DNA of 64,000 nucleotides from Bradyrhizobium manausense (GCF_018130615.1 NZ_JAFCKB010000004.1:372001-436000), one strand, 5' to 3'; shown: positions 47,734 to 56,422, counted from the stretch's first letter. Notes: generated from the sequence alone by a model not told the origin. Made by a program: numbers and translations.

Positions 47734-49020
47734 ATGGCGGAAGTCGTCGTAATCGGAGCCGGGCTGAGCGGAACGCTGATGGCCTATGAACTGCTGCCCC
47801 AGTTGAGAAGTGAGGATCGCCTGACCCTGGTTGCGCAGGGCGCAGCCTATCATTTCGTGCCGTCCAATCCCTGGGTGGCGGTCGGCTGGCGCAAGCGCGA
47901 TGAGATCGAGATCAATCTCGAGGAGGTCATGAAGCGCAAGGGCGTGCGCCTGCTGACGCAGGGCGCCAAGCGTGTCCGCCCCACGGAAAACCGGGTCGAG
48001 CTCGGCGACGGGACCTCCATCGACTACGACTATCTGGTGGTCGCAACCGGTCCCGAGCTTGCCTTCGACGAAATCCCGGGGCTTGGACCGGAAGGCTACA
48101 CTCAGTCCATCTGTCACGTCGATCATGCGACACGCGCCAAGGAGGCGTTCGAGATACTCGCCGCGAACCCCGGCCCCGTAGTGATCGGCGCGGTGCAGGG
48201 GGCTTCATGCTTCGGGCCGGCCTATGAGTTCCTCTTCATCCTGGAAACGGAGCTGCGCCGGCGAAAGCTGCGCGACCGGGTTCCGATGACGTTCGTCACC
48301 TCGGAGCCGTATATCGGCCATCTCGGTCTCGACGGCGTCGGTGACACCAAGGGCCTCCTCGAAAGCGAGATGCGCGAGAAGCACATCAAGTGGATTACCA
48401 ACGCGCGCGTCGATAGCATTGCCCCCGGCGTGATGTCGGTGGAGGAGTTCGCGGACAACGGCACCTCCCACAAGGCCCACGAGCTACCGTTCGCCTATTC
48501 GATGATGTTGCCGGCTTTTCGCGGCGTCGAGGCGGTGCGGGGCATCGAGAAACTGACCAACCCGCGCGGCTTCGTCCTGGTCGACAAGCATCAGCAGAAC
48601 CCGACCTTCCCGAACGTCTTTGCCGTCGGTGTCTGCGTCGCGATCGCGCCGGTCGGCGCGACGCCGGTGCCGGTCGGTGTGCCGAAGACCGGCTTCATGA
48701 TCGAGTCCATGGTGACGGCGACCGCCATGAACATCGGCGCCCTTCTCCGCGGCAAGGCGCCGACGGCGCAACCGACCTGGAACGCAATCTGCCTCGCCGA
48801 CTTCGGCGATTCCGGCGTTGCCTTCCTCGCACAGCCGCAGATTCCGCCGCGCAACGTCAACTGGTCGTCCAAGGGCGAGTGGGTGCACTACGCCAAGGTC
48901 GCCTTCGAGAAATACTTCCTTCGCAAGATGCGGCGCGGCGAGAGCGAGCCATTCTACGAGCGCTTCCTGCTCGACAGGCTGAACATCGCCAAGATCAAGG
49001 AGGTCCGGACAGGCACATGA
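47734..49020 (+). CDS. Sulfide:quinone reductase-like FAD oxidoreductase
   Basis: Predicted membrane-associated flavoprotein oxidising sulfide to persulfide/sulfane sulfur with quinone as acceptor. The 428-residue protein has the N-terminal FAD motif VVVIGAGLSGTLMA, YLVVATGPELAFD and the second FAD block NVFAVGVC. Cys127 (SICHVD), Cys159 (ASCFGP) and Cys353 (AICLAD) sit at nearly the same positions as Cys128/160/356 of the Acidithiobacillus SQR. ACGGAGG precedes the ATG. It is the first gene of an operon with trxC, a DUF2892 protein and perhaps ccoG. Confidence 0.87.
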   Translation: MAEVVVIGAGLSGTLMAYELLPQLRSEDRLTLVAQGAAYHFVPSNPWVAVGWRKRDEIEINLEEVMKRKGVRLLTQGAKRVRPTENRVELGDGTSIDYDYLVVATGPELAFDEIPGLGPEGYTQSICHVDHATRAKEAFEILAANPGPVVIGAVQGASCFGPAYEFLFILETELRRRKLRDRVPMTFVTSEPYIGHLGLDGVGDTKGLLESEMREKHIKWITNARVDSIAPGVMSVEEFADNGTSHKAHELPFAYSMMLPAFRGVEAVRGIEKLTNPRGFVLVDKHQQNPTFPNVFAVGVCVAIAPVGATPVPVGVPKTGFMIESMVTATAMNIGALLRGKAPTAQPTWNAICLADFGDSGVAFLAQPQIPPRNVNWSSKGEWVHYAKVAFEKYFLRKMRRGESEPFYERFLLDRLNIAKIKEVRTGT

Positions 49021-49475
49021 GCACCACACGCCAGATCGTTTGTGGTAGTTGCGGGCGCATCAATCGCCTTCCCGCCGAGCGCGCGCCGGAAGGAGCGCGC
49101 TGCGGCGCTTGTCACCAGTCGATGTTCACTGGTCATCCGATCGAGGTGGACGAAGCAGCGTTCGGCCGCCATGTCGCCAACAACGACATTCCCGTGCTGA
49201 TCGATGTCTGGGCGCCATGGTGCGGTCCATGCCGCGCCATGGCGCCGATGTTCGAGCGCGCCGCACAACAGCTGGAGCCGAAGGTCCGGCTGCTGAAGCT
49301 CAATTCGGACAACGCGCCTGCCATATCGTCACGTTTCAACATCAGTGGCATCCCGACCTTGCTGTTGATGCGTGACGGCCGTGAGATTGCCCGCCAAGCG
49401 GGCGCGATGGATGCACGCAGCATCGTAGCCTGGACTGAAGCCAGCCTGACCCGTTCGGAACGTGATCATACCTGA
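49017..49475 (+). CDS. trxC: Thioredoxin 2 (TrxC)
   Basis: Cytoplasmic thioredoxin with an N-terminal zinc ribbon: CGSCGRINRLP and CGACHQ in residues 9-35, then the thioredoxin domain with the active site APWCGPCRAMAP and the cis-Pro SGIPTLLLM. 152 residues. It is coupled to the SQR gene by an ATGA overlap. In this setting it may reduce protein persulfides (inference). Confidence 0.93.
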   Translation: MSTTRQIVCGSCGRINRLPAERAPEGARCGACHQSMFTGHPIEVDEAAFGRHVANNDIPVLIDVWAPWCGPCRAMAPMFERAAQQLEPKVRLLKLNSDNAPAISSRFNISGIPTLLLMRDGREIARQAGAMDARSIVAWTEASLTRSERDHT

Positions 49476-49487
49476 GAGGAGCATGCC

Positions 49488-49691
49488 ATGAATGTCGACA
49501 AAGCCGTTCTCGCCTTCGCAGGATTCGTCGTCCTGCTCGGACTTGCATTGGGCACATACGTCAATGCGTACTGGTACCTGCTGACGGCCTTTGCCGGGCT
49601 GAACATGTTGCAGGCCTCGTTTACGGGCTTCTGCCCCGCGGCGATCGTGTTCAAGAAGCTAGGCCTGGGCAGCGGCTGCGCGTTCTCGTAG
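49488..49691 (+). CDS. DUF2892 inner-membrane protein (YgaP-like membrane domain)
   Basis: A 67-residue protein with two membrane helices, as in the C-terminal membrane part of the rhodanese YgaP (MNVDKAVLAFAGFVVLLGLA, TGFCPAAIVFKKLGLGSGC). The Cys residues in FCPAA and GSGC are conserved in the family. It lies 12 bp after trxC with AGAGGAG before the ATG. DUF2892 proteins often accompany sulfur-transfer genes. Confidence 0.87.
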   Translation: MNVDKAVLAFAGFVVLLGLALGTYVNAYWYLLTAFAGLNMLQASFTGFCPAAIVFKKLGLGSGCAFS

Positions 49692-49727
49692 CGCACCGAT
49701 CTAGACTGTGATGCGGGGGAATTTGCC

Positions 49728-51167
49728 ATGACCGACGACACCTTCATCGAGGGGCCTCTCTACGAGAAGCGAAGGAAGGTCTATCCGCAGTCGGTGCACG
49801 GCCCGTTCCGCCGCATCAAATGGGCAATTCTCTGCGTGACGCTCGGGACCTATTATCTGCTACCGTTCGTGCGCTGGAATCGCGGGCCCGGCCTGCCCGA
49901 CCAGGCCGTGCTGATCGATTTGCCGCATCGCCGCTTCTATTTCTTCTTCATCGAGCTGTGGCCGCAGGAAGTCTATTACTTCACGGGCCTCCTCATCATC
50001 GCGGCGATGACGCTGTTCCTGATGAACGCAGTCGCCGGCCGGCTTTGGTGCGGCTATTTGTGCCCGCAGACCGTATGGACCGACTTGTTCTACGCGGTCG
50101 AACGCTGGGTCGAGGGCGACCGGCGCGAGCGCATGCAGGGCGACAAGCGCTATTGGACGTTTGACCACGTCCGCAAGGTCGCACTGAAGCATTTTCTCTG
50201 GATCATGATCGCTTGGTGGACCGGCGGCGCATGGGTGCTGTATTTCGACGACGCGCCAACACTGGTGAAGGAGCTCGCCACCTTCCAGGCGCCGTTCATC
50301 GCCTATCTCTGGATCGGCATCCTGACCGGCACGACATATCTTTTTGCCGGGCACGCCCGCGAACAGACCTGCATCTACATGTGCCCCTGGCCGCGCATCC
50401 AGGCGGCACTGACCGACGAGTGGGCACTCAACGTCACCTATCGTTACGACCGCGGCGAGCCGCGCATGTCGGTCAAGAAGGCGGAAGCCGCCCGCGCCCA
50501 TGGCGATGTCGCCGGTGACTGTGTCGACTGCCACCAATGCATCAATGTCTGCCCGACCGGTGTCGACATCCGCCATGGAATTCAGCTCGGTTGCATCCAG
50601 TGCGGCCTTTGCATCGACGCATGCGACAACGTCATGCGCGACATCGGCCGGCCTACCGGCCTGATCGGCTACGACACCGACATCAACATGCAGCGCCGCC
50701 ACGACGGCAAGGCGCCGGTCTACCGCATAATCCGCCCGCGCACGCTGATCTATGCTGCCGCCATCGCCGTCGTCGGGACCATCATGCTCTATACGCTCGC
50801 CACGCGCGCGACGATGGACGTCAACGTGCTGCACGAACGCAATCCGCTGTTCGTCCAGCTCTCGGACGGCGGCGTGCGCAACGACTACACCGTGCGCATC
50901 CTCAACAAGGGCGCGGAGCGATCGTTCACGCTCGAGGTCTCCGGCCTGCCGGGCGCAACCCTGCGCGTCGCCGGCGTCGAGGCTGGGCCCGAGGGCAAGC
51001 CAGTCGTCGCGGTCGGGCAGGATCAGACACGCGAGATCCGCCTGTCCGTGCAGGTCGGCCCGGCCAATGTCCCGCCGGCGGCGCGCGACATCAACATCGC
51101 CATTACCGACACGGCCGGCGGCGGACACGCAAGCGCCCGCGACCACTTCATCCCAGGTGACCAGTGA
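49728..51167 (+). CDS. ccoG: Cytochrome c oxidase accessory protein CcoG (FixG/RdxA-like)
   Basis: Membrane 4Fe-4S protein, 479 residues, with about five membrane helices, the LWCGYLCPQTVW and CIYMCPWPRIQ motifs and a ferredoxin-like pair of clusters (CVDCHQCINVCPTG and CIQCGLCIDACDNVM), followed by a C-terminal periplasmic domain. CcoG takes part in copper delivery for cbb3 oxidase assembly. No ccoNOQP or fixHIS genes are nearby; it follows the sulfur genes on the same strand by 36 bp, so here it may supply copper reduction or redox repair in that setting. Confidence 0.92.
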   Translation: MTDDTFIEGPLYEKRRKVYPQSVHGPFRRIKWAILCVTLGTYYLLPFVRWNRGPGLPDQAVLIDLPHRRFYFFFIELWPQEVYYFTGLLIIAAMTLFLMNAVAGRLWCGYLCPQTVWTDLFYAVERWVEGDRRERMQGDKRYWTFDHVRKVALKHFLWIMIAWWTGGAWVLYFDDAPTLVKELATFQAPFIAYLWIGILTGTTYLFAGHAREQTCIYMCPWPRIQAALTDEWALNVTYRYDRGEPRMSVKKAEAARAHGDVAGDCVDCHQCINVCPTGVDIRHGIQLGCIQCGLCIDACDNVMRDIGRPTGLIGYDTDINMQRRHDGKAPVYRIIRPRTLIYAAAIAVVGTIMLYTLATRATMDVNVLHERNPLFVQLSDGGVRNDYTVRILNKGAERSFTLEVSGLPGATLRVAGVEAGPEGKPVVAVGQDQTREIRLSVQVGPANVPPAARDINIAITDTAGGGHASARDHFIPGDQ

Positions 51168-51322
51168 CATCCACATCCGGCGGTGTGCCGCCGGATGCTC
51201 AACGAGACGTTAACAACACCCCTCGAATTGAAGCCGCATCCCAACGGTATTTTCCAATCTTTGCGCTAAGCATGACGGCGTAACGCCGGCTTTTGCCTTA
51301 GCGTGAACGGGGACGACGGGAC

Positions 51323-52486
51323 GTGGTCGACATCGCGCATCAGGCTGCGATCAATCCGGCATCGGCGAAGGATGCAACGGCCGCGCTCGTCCCGCTGACG
51401 GCGATCGAGCCCGGTCAGTGGCGCGCGCTGGCGCAGCGGGCGATCGAGCCGAACGGCTATTACCTGCCCGCCTGGGAGCTCGCCGTCAGCGCAACCGCGC
51501 GCGGCCGTACCGGCGCCTCGGCCTTGTCCGTCTGCGGCGGCTCCTCGACGCGGCTGATCGGGTTGATGCCGGCGGTCTCGCTCTGGCAGGCCTGGAAGAT
51601 TCCCCTGCCCGCTTTGGTGAGCGCGCATCCCTATGGCACGCTGTGCAGCCCGCTGATCGACCGCGACGCTCCCGTCGAGGCCGCCTCGCGCCTGTTGCAG
51701 CAGGCGCGCAGGGCCGGTGCGCATGCCCTGATCCTGCGCGATGTCGCTCTCGATGGCGCCGCGATGGTGTCGCTCAAGGAAGCGCTCGCCAATGATCGCC
51801 TGAAGCCACGCGTGCTCGGCTCCTATATCCGCGCCAGCCTCGATGCGACACAGGATGGCGACAGGCTGTTGCACGAAGCTCTCGGCGCCAAGAAGCTCAA
51901 GGAGCTGCGCCGGCAACGGCATCGCCTGGAGGAGCATGGCGCAATCAGCTTCGACGTCGCGCGCAAGCCGGACGAAATCCGGCCCGCGCTCGAAACGTTT
52001 CTACAACTCGAAGCCAGTGGCTGGAAGGGCGAGCGCGGCACCGCGCTGATTCAGGACGCAGGCGATGCGGCCTTCGTCCGCCGTGCCGTGCCAGCGCTCG
52101 CCGAAACTGCGCAATGCGACATCATCACGCTCCGCGCCGGCACGACGGCGGTCGCCGCCGGCATCGTGCTGCGCCACCAGGACCGCGCTTTCTTCTTCAA
52201 GCTCGGCATCGACGAGCGCTTCTCGAAATATTCTCCGGGCGTGCAGCTCACGCTCGATCTGACGCGCCACCTCTGCGCCGACCCGGCCATTGCGAGCGCG
52301 GATTCCACTGCGAGCGCCGATCACCCCATGATCAACCCGGTCTGGCGCGGCCGTTTTGCGATCGGCGACGTGCTGATCCCGCTGCGGCGGCATGATCCGA
52401 TCGTGGAGCTGATTCACGCGGCTTTGATCGCGCGCGGCCTGGCGCGCGAGACAGCGCGTCGGGCGGTCCACCTGCTCCGAAAATAG
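51323..52486 (+). CDS. GNAT-family (BioF2-like, CelD-type) acetyltransferase
   Basis: A 387-residue protein with the double GNAT-like fold found in proteins linked to polysaccharide synthesis (family Acetyltransf_6): LGAKKLKELRRQRHRLEEHG, FLQLEASGWKGERGTALIQD and FFFKLGIDERFSKYSPGVQL are typical. It probably acylates a sugar or lipid; the substrate is unknown. The start is GTG at 51323; no better one is near. It stands alone and is convergent with the DsbA-like gene. Confidence 0.78.
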   Translation: MVDIAHQAAINPASAKDATAALVPLTAIEPGQWRALAQRAIEPNGYYLPAWELAVSATARGRTGASALSVCGGSSTRLIGLMPAVSLWQAWKIPLPALVSAHPYGTLCSPLIDRDAPVEAASRLLQQARRAGAHALILRDVALDGAAMVSLKEALANDRLKPRVLGSYIRASLDATQDGDRLLHEALGAKKLKELRRQRHRLEEHGAISFDVARKPDEIRPALETFLQLEASGWKGERGTALIQDAGDAAFVRRAVPALAETAQCDIITLRAGTTAVAAGIVLRHQDRAFFFKLGIDERFSKYSPGVQLTLDLTRHLCADPAIASADSTASADHPMINPVWRGRFAIGDVLIPLRRHDPIVELIHAALIARGLARETARRAVHLLRK

Positions 52487-52489
52487 GCG

Positions 52490-53155
52490 CTACTCTGCCG
52501 CCTGCGCGTTGATTTCCGCCGAGACCTGGCGGATGGCACGGGCGAGCAGGTTGGGATCCTGGGCGCCGGAGACGGCATATTTCTGCGCGAACACGTAGGT
52601 CGGCACGCCGGAGATGCCCTTCTCGGCAGCCTCCTGCGCGTCGGCCGACACGCGTGCAACGTCCTCGTCGGTGGCAAGGCGCTTGCGCACGTCGTCGGCA
52701 TCGAGGCCGATATCGGCAGCCGCCTGCACCAGCACGTTGACGTCGGTGAGATCGCCGCCGTCGCGGAAATAGAGCTCCATCAGGCGCTGCTTCATCTCGG
52801 GCGCCTTGCCGATCGCTTCGGCCCACAGAATCAGGCGGTGGCAGTCAGTGGTGTTGGGCTGGCGCGCGACCAGTTCGGGCTTGTAGACGAGGCCCTCTTC
52901 GCTGGCCGCTGCGACCACACGCCCTGCAATGCCCTTGTAGGCCTCGACCGAACCGAACTTGGTGGTGAGATAGTCCTCGCGGCTGATGCCCTCGCGCGGC
53001 ACCCAGGGATTGAGGAAGTAGGGGCGGAAATTCAGCTTGACCGGAACGTCCGGCACCAGCGCGAGCGCGCTCTCGATCCGGTGCTTGCCGATATAGCACC
53101 ACGGGCACACCACGTCGGAGACGACATCGATCTGGAGCGGCTTTAGCGTGCTCAT
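52490..53155 (-). CDS. DsbA-family (FrnE-like) oxidoreductase
   Basis: Cytoplasmic thioredoxin-fold protein, 221 residues, with the active site DVVCPWCYIGKHR (CPWC) near the N-terminus, a helical insertion, and the cis-Pro GISGVPTYVF. FrnE-type proteins are disulfide isomerases or glutathione-linked enzymes related to 2-hydroxychromene-2-carboxylate isomerase. The ATG at 53155 has GGAGG five bases upstream. It lies downstream of the XRE regulator on the same strand. Confidence 0.87.
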   Translation of the reverse strand: MSTLKPLQIDVVSDVVCPWCYIGKHRIESALALVPDVPVKLNFRPYFLNPWVPREGISREDYLTTKFGSVEAYKGIAGRVVAAASEEGLVYKPELVARQPNTTDCHRLILWAEAIGKAPEMKQRLMELYFRDGGDLTDVNVLVQAAADIGLDADDVRKRLATDEDVARVSADAQEAAEKGISGVPTYVFAQKYAVSGAQDPNLLARAIRQVSAEINAQAAE

Positions 53156-53221
53156 CAGCACCTCCTTCGGGCGAATAAGGGTTGTCCCAAGATAAGCCGA
53201 ACCCGCCCCGGAGCAAGGGCG

Positions 53222-54043
53222 CTAAGTCATGGCTGCGGCCATCTGCCTGAGCCGCTCGGCGGTGCGCTCGTCAGCCGGAAAGAACGTCTCCAGCGCCAGC
53301 TCTGACAGGGTGATGTCGACGGGCGTGCCGAACACCATGGTGGTGGAGAAGAAACTTAGTATCTCCCCGTTCTGACGCAGCTTGAAGGGGATCGCGACAT
53401 TATCGCCCGACAGCGGCCCCGCACGTGCCGGGATCGGATAGCTCTTGAGGTCGTGATAGAGCTTGATGAGTTCGGGATCAGCCGTCACCTCGCATTGCCG
53501 GTGCAGCCGCTCGAGCAGATGCGCGCACCATTCCGCGAGATTGACCGTGCGCGGCGCGAGGCCCTCGGGATGAAAGGCGAGCCGCAGCACGTTGAAGGGC
53601 TGGCCGAGCAGCCGCTCCGGGACGCCGGCGAGCAGCGGCGCGACCATGCGGTTTGCGGAGACCAGGTTCCAGTGCCGGTCATAGGCCAGCGCCGGATTGG
53701 GCTCGTGGGCTTTGAGGACAAGGTCGATCGCCTGCCGGGCTGATTTCAAGGCGGGATCCTCCAGCGGACGCTGCGGAAAGGCCGGCGCGTAGCCGGCCGC
53801 GACCAGCAGTACGTTGCGTTCGCGCAAGGGCACGTCGAGACGTTCGGCGAGCCGAAGCACCATTTCGCGCGAAGGCGCGGCGCGGCCGGTTTCCACGAAA
53901 CTCAAATGCCGCGCGGAAATCTCGGCCTCTCCCGCCAGATCGAGCTGGCTCATGCGGCGGCGCTGCCGCCACTCGCGCAAATGGTCGCCGATATGGATCG
54001 GCTGGCTGCGCTCGGCCTGGGCCGTGGATGCGTGTGCGTTCAT
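53222..54043 (-). CDS. XRE-family regulator with MmyB-like ligand domain
   Basis: A 273-residue regulator. Residues 17-75 are an XRE HTH (IGDHLREWRQRRRMSQLDLA, ISARHLSFVETGRAAPSREM), residues 100-270 the MmyB-like PAS-type domain (LAYDRHWNLVSANRMVAPLL, FNVLRLAFHPEGL, WCAHLLERL). The family often represses an adjacent gene through its own short palindrome. Here ATTACC-N5-GGTAAT lies in the gap to the divergent gene. The ligand is unknown; fatty acids have been proposed for the family. Confidence 0.87.
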   Translation of the reverse strand: MNAHASTAQAERSQPIHIGDHLREWRQRRRMSQLDLAGEAEISARHLSFVETGRAAPSREMVLRLAERLDVPLRERNVLLVAAGYAPAFPQRPLEDPALKSARQAIDLVLKAHEPNPALAYDRHWNLVSANRMVAPLLAGVPERLLGQPFNVLRLAFHPEGLAPRTVNLAEWCAHLLERLHRQCEVTADPELIKLYHDLKSYPIPARAGPLSGDNVAIPFKLRQNGEILSFFSTTMVFGTPVDITLSELALETFFPADERTAERLRQMAAAMT

Positions 54044-54078
54044 GGCCGAAAACCTACCACGCGCATTTCACCCCATCC

Positions 54079-54095
54079 ATTACCCCTGAGGTAAT
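54079..54095. promoter_or_regulatory. Operator of the XRE/MmyB regulator
   Basis: ATTACCCCTGAGGTAAT is a perfect 6-5-6 inverted repeat, 36 bp upstream of the regulator start and 50 bp upstream of the divergent gene. Position and symmetry fit autoregulation and control of the divergent small genes. Confidence 0.7.
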
Positions 54096-54144
54096 CGAAT
54101 CGGACGCCAAACCAGCGCATCTTCGGTCGCAACAGGAGATGACC

Positions 54145-54375
54145 ATGATCGCGCTGCTGCTCTACCGCACTCTCGTCGACCACATCCTACCCTGGGCCGT
54201 GACGTTCGCGACGAGGATGCTGGCGCGCGGGCTCAACATGCCCGAGCCGCTGGTGCATTCGACCGGCGACTATGTGGTCGCACAGGTCACGGCCTTCGAG
54301 CACAGCGTCGGCAGGGGCCTCTGCCCGTTCCGCCTCGCCCGCCTGCTTCGCGCCTGGTGGCGCGGAGTTCGCTGA
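54145..54375 (+). CDS. Hypothetical small protein, divergent from the XRE gene
   Basis: A 76-residue basic protein with an N-terminal hydrophobic helix (MIALLLYRTLVDHILPWAVT) and a basic C-terminus (CPFRLARLLRAWWRGVR). GGAG lies six bases before the ATG at 54145; another ATG is at 54139. It is probably membrane-associated. Its expression is likely controlled by the neighbouring regulator. Confidence 0.6.
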   Translation: MIALLLYRTLVDHILPWAVTFATRMLARGLNMPEPLVHSTGDYVVAQVTAFEHSVGRGLCPFRLARLLRAWWRGVR

Positions 54376-54411
54376 GTTCCCCCGCGTCCACCCCAACCAC
54401 GGAGACCTCCG

Positions 54412-54810
54412 ATGATCGATGCATCCACCTTCCTTCGCCGCGCCCTGCTCGCCGACGCTGTCTTCAGCGGCGTCTCCGCACTCGGCCTTACTTTCGGGGC
54501 CGGCGCATTCGCGGCGCTGTTCAACCTTCCTGAGGCGCTGTTGCGCGAAACCGGCCTGTTCCTGATCGCCTACACCGCGCTGGTCGGCTGGCTGGCCTCG
54601 CGCACAGCGGTGCCGAAACCGCTCGTTCTGCTGGTCGTGGTCGGCAACGCCGCCTGGACGGTAGGCAGCATCGCACTGCTGTTCTCGGGCGTGGTGTCAC
54701 CAAACCTCGCCGGCGAACTGATGGTCGTGGCGCAGGCGATCGCAACCGGCGTGTTCGCAGAACTGCAATATGTGGGTTTGCGGAAGAGTGCGAGCGTGGC
54801 GACTGCGTGA
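54412..54810 (+). CDS. Four-helix membrane protein, hypothetical
   Basis: A 132-residue protein with four hydrophobic helices (ADAVFSGVSALGLTFGAGAF, FLIAYTALVGWLAS, LVLLVVVGNAAWTVGSIALL, LMVVAQAIATGVFAELQYVG). The type is common in rhizobia and unassigned. GGAGA precedes the ATG. It lies 36 bp after the previous gene and is likely co-transcribed and controlled by the XRE/MmyB regulator. Confidence 0.7.
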   Translation: MIDASTFLRRALLADAVFSGVSALGLTFGAGAFAALFNLPEALLRETGLFLIAYTALVGWLASRTAVPKPLVLLVVVGNAAWTVGSIALLFSGVVSPNLAGELMVVAQAIATGVFAELQYVGLRKSASVATA

Positions 54811-54867
54811 GGCCACGAAGCCCTGCGTCAGTAGGGCATGACAGAAGAGGTCAGAGCAACGCGCGGA

Positions 54868-55437
54868 TTACGCCCGCGCGCGGCTCTTCTTGGCAACGGC
54901 GTGGCCGTTGAGCTTCTTCGGTTTGGCGCCCTTGTTGGAACTCTTGGCGTCCGCCTTCTGGGCTTTCTGTTCCGCGCGCGCCTTCACTTTGGCGCGTTCG
55001 ACACGCGCTTCGGCGCGCTGCTTCTTGCGTTTGTTTTCGCACGAGGGGCACTTGCAGCCGATCGGCTTCAGATAGGCTTTGAAATAGTCGGTGCCGTAAT
55101 CATAGTTGATCTCGTCGCCCGGCTCGATGTTCTTGATGGCGCGGATGAACACCTTGCGCTCGCGCGGGCGGACGTCGGATTCCGCATTCGGGCGGCAGGA
55201 ATGGTTGATGTAGCGAGCGAGGTTCTTGCGCACCGAGCCGTCAATGGTCCAGCGGCCATTGAGCTCGAACAGATATTTGTTCTCGATCTCGTCCTGCTCA
55301 GGAATGCGGCAGTCCAGGATCGGTCCGAAATAACGGATGATCCGGGTGCCTTTCTTGATCGGCATGGTGGCGAAGAGGCCAAGTCCGGTCTTGGAACGGC
55401 CGACGCGATAGGATTTGCGGGGAGCGATGGCTGGCAT
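54868..55437 (-). CDS. SET-domain lysine methyltransferase-like protein
   Basis: A 189-residue protein with a SET domain: RSKTGLGLFATMPIKKGTRI, the pseudoknot motifs RYINHSCRPN and EINYDYGTDYF, and the post-SET zinc-binding Cys (GCKCPSCENK). All core SET elements are present, so S-adenosylmethionine-dependent protein-lysine methylation is plausible. Residues 140-189 form a Lys/Ala-rich basic tail resembling histone H1-like proteins, which may bind DNA. The start MPAIAPRKSY was chosen; upstream codons lack support. The target is unknown. Confidence 0.85.
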   Translation of the reverse strand: MPAIAPRKSYRVGRSKTGLGLFATMPIKKGTRIIRYFGPILDCRIPEQDEIENKYLFELNGRWTIDGSVRKNLARYINHSCRPNAESDVRPRERKVFIRAIKNIEPGDEINYDYGTDYFKAYLKPIGCKCPSCENKRKKQRAEARVERAKVKARAEQKAQKADAKSSNKGAKPKKLNGHAVAKKSRARA

Positions 55438-55627
55438 GATCGAGAGGAAACGTGGACGCGAACAGGGCCGAATGCCCAAGCGAGGCCGCTCTTCTAGAAC
55501 GATTCCGCGCCGCTGTCAGGTCTATCCGGCCCGCGTCTGAGCCTTGCCCACAGTGAAGATGTCGATTGATGGAGTTCCGCAAGCTGCAGACACCATCACG
55601 GCGACTGTCACATCGGCCTGCCCGGCA

Positions 55628-56350
55628 CTAGCACGGCAGTTTCCCCGCCACAGTCGACTTCAGGATCGCTTCCAGAAGCTGTTCGGCCGTCGTGCCCGCG
55701 GGCAGCCGCTGCAAAATATCCTCGAGCCGACCGTCGAGCAGCAGCATGGTGAAGCCGTGCACCATCGACCAGGCCCGTGCGATCGCAGCCCCCTGCTCGA
55801 CGGTCAGCGCGTCGCCGCTGATCGGCTCCTGCCGCATCGCGCCGATGGCATTGGCAAGTCCGGCAAAAGAGGATTCTGCGGCCTCGTGCAGCGAAGGCCT
55901 GGAATAGTCGAGCCGCTCGGTGCGGAACATCAGACCGTACATGCCGGGATGGGCCTGGGCATAGGCGACATAGGCTTTGGGCCGCGCCAGCGCCCGCTCC
56001 AGCGGCGAGGTAGCCATATCGCAAGCCGAGGACATCGCCGCGTTGAACTGGCGAAAACCGATCGCGGCGAGCTCGCTGACGAGCCCGGTGAGATCGCCGA
56101 AATGATGGGTCGGCGCGGCGTGCGAGACGCCGGCCTCGCGCGCCACTGCGCGCAGCGTCAGACCGGCGAGCCCGTCGCGCTCCAGCACGCGCTCGGCGGC
56201 CTGAAGCAGCGCCTCGCGCAAGGCGCCGTGGTGATAGGGCGTCTCGGCCTTCGCGCTCGCCGGACGGCGCGCCGGGCGAGATGCCGGCAGCAGCTTCCTC
56301 GGGGGGCGTGCGAAGCGCGCCGTTTCGCTCTTGGTATCGCTCTTGGCCAT
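55628..56350 (-). CDS. TetR-family regulator (WHG C-terminal domain)
   Basis: A 240-residue repressor. An N-terminal basic, Pro/Ala-rich tail (residues 1-38) precedes the TetR HTH (YHHGALREALLQAAERVLER, LTLRAVAREAGVSHAAPTHH). The C-terminal domain (AYAQAHPGMYGLMFR, ARAWSMVHGFTMLLLDGRL) is of the WHG type. The gene is divergent from the carotenoid oxygenase. Two copies of ATNTTGACN3GTAAAGAT lie between them and two more before the 58553 gene, which defines a likely regulon. Confidence 0.9.
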   Translation of the reverse strand: MAKSDTKSETARFARPPRKLLPASRPARRPASAKAETPYHHGALREALLQAAERVLERDGLAGLTLRAVAREAGVSHAAPTHHFGDLTGLVSELAAIGFRQFNAAMSSACDMATSPLERALARPKAYVAYAQAHPGMYGLMFRTERLDYSRPSLHEAAESSFAGLANAIGAMRQEPISGDALTVEQGAAIARAWSMVHGFTMLLLDGRLEDILQRLPAGTTAEQLLEAILKSTVAGKLPC

Positions 56351-56369
56351 TTACAAGCTATATGACGCA

Positions 56370-56388
56370 ATATTGACAGTGTAAAGAT
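56370..56388. promoter_or_regulatory. TetR operator, site 1
   Basis: ATATTGACAGTGTAAAGAT, a member of the consensus ATCTTGACANTGTAAAGAT (a near palindrome ATCTTNACA-N-TGTNAAGAT). It lies 20 bp upstream of the tetR start. A -35-like TTGACG (56394) follows at a distance of five bases and, 17 bp later, TACTCG (56417). Confidence 0.75.
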
Positions 56389-56422
56389 TTCACTTGACGG
56401 ATGCCGTGAAGAGCCCTACTCG

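Noticed and set aside
56370-56388. The TTGACA inside the TetR sites as -35 boxes themselves
   Set aside because: No -10 lies at the right distance. The TTGACG/TTGACC five bases downstream with 17-bp spaced -10 elements fits better and is repeated in both promoters.
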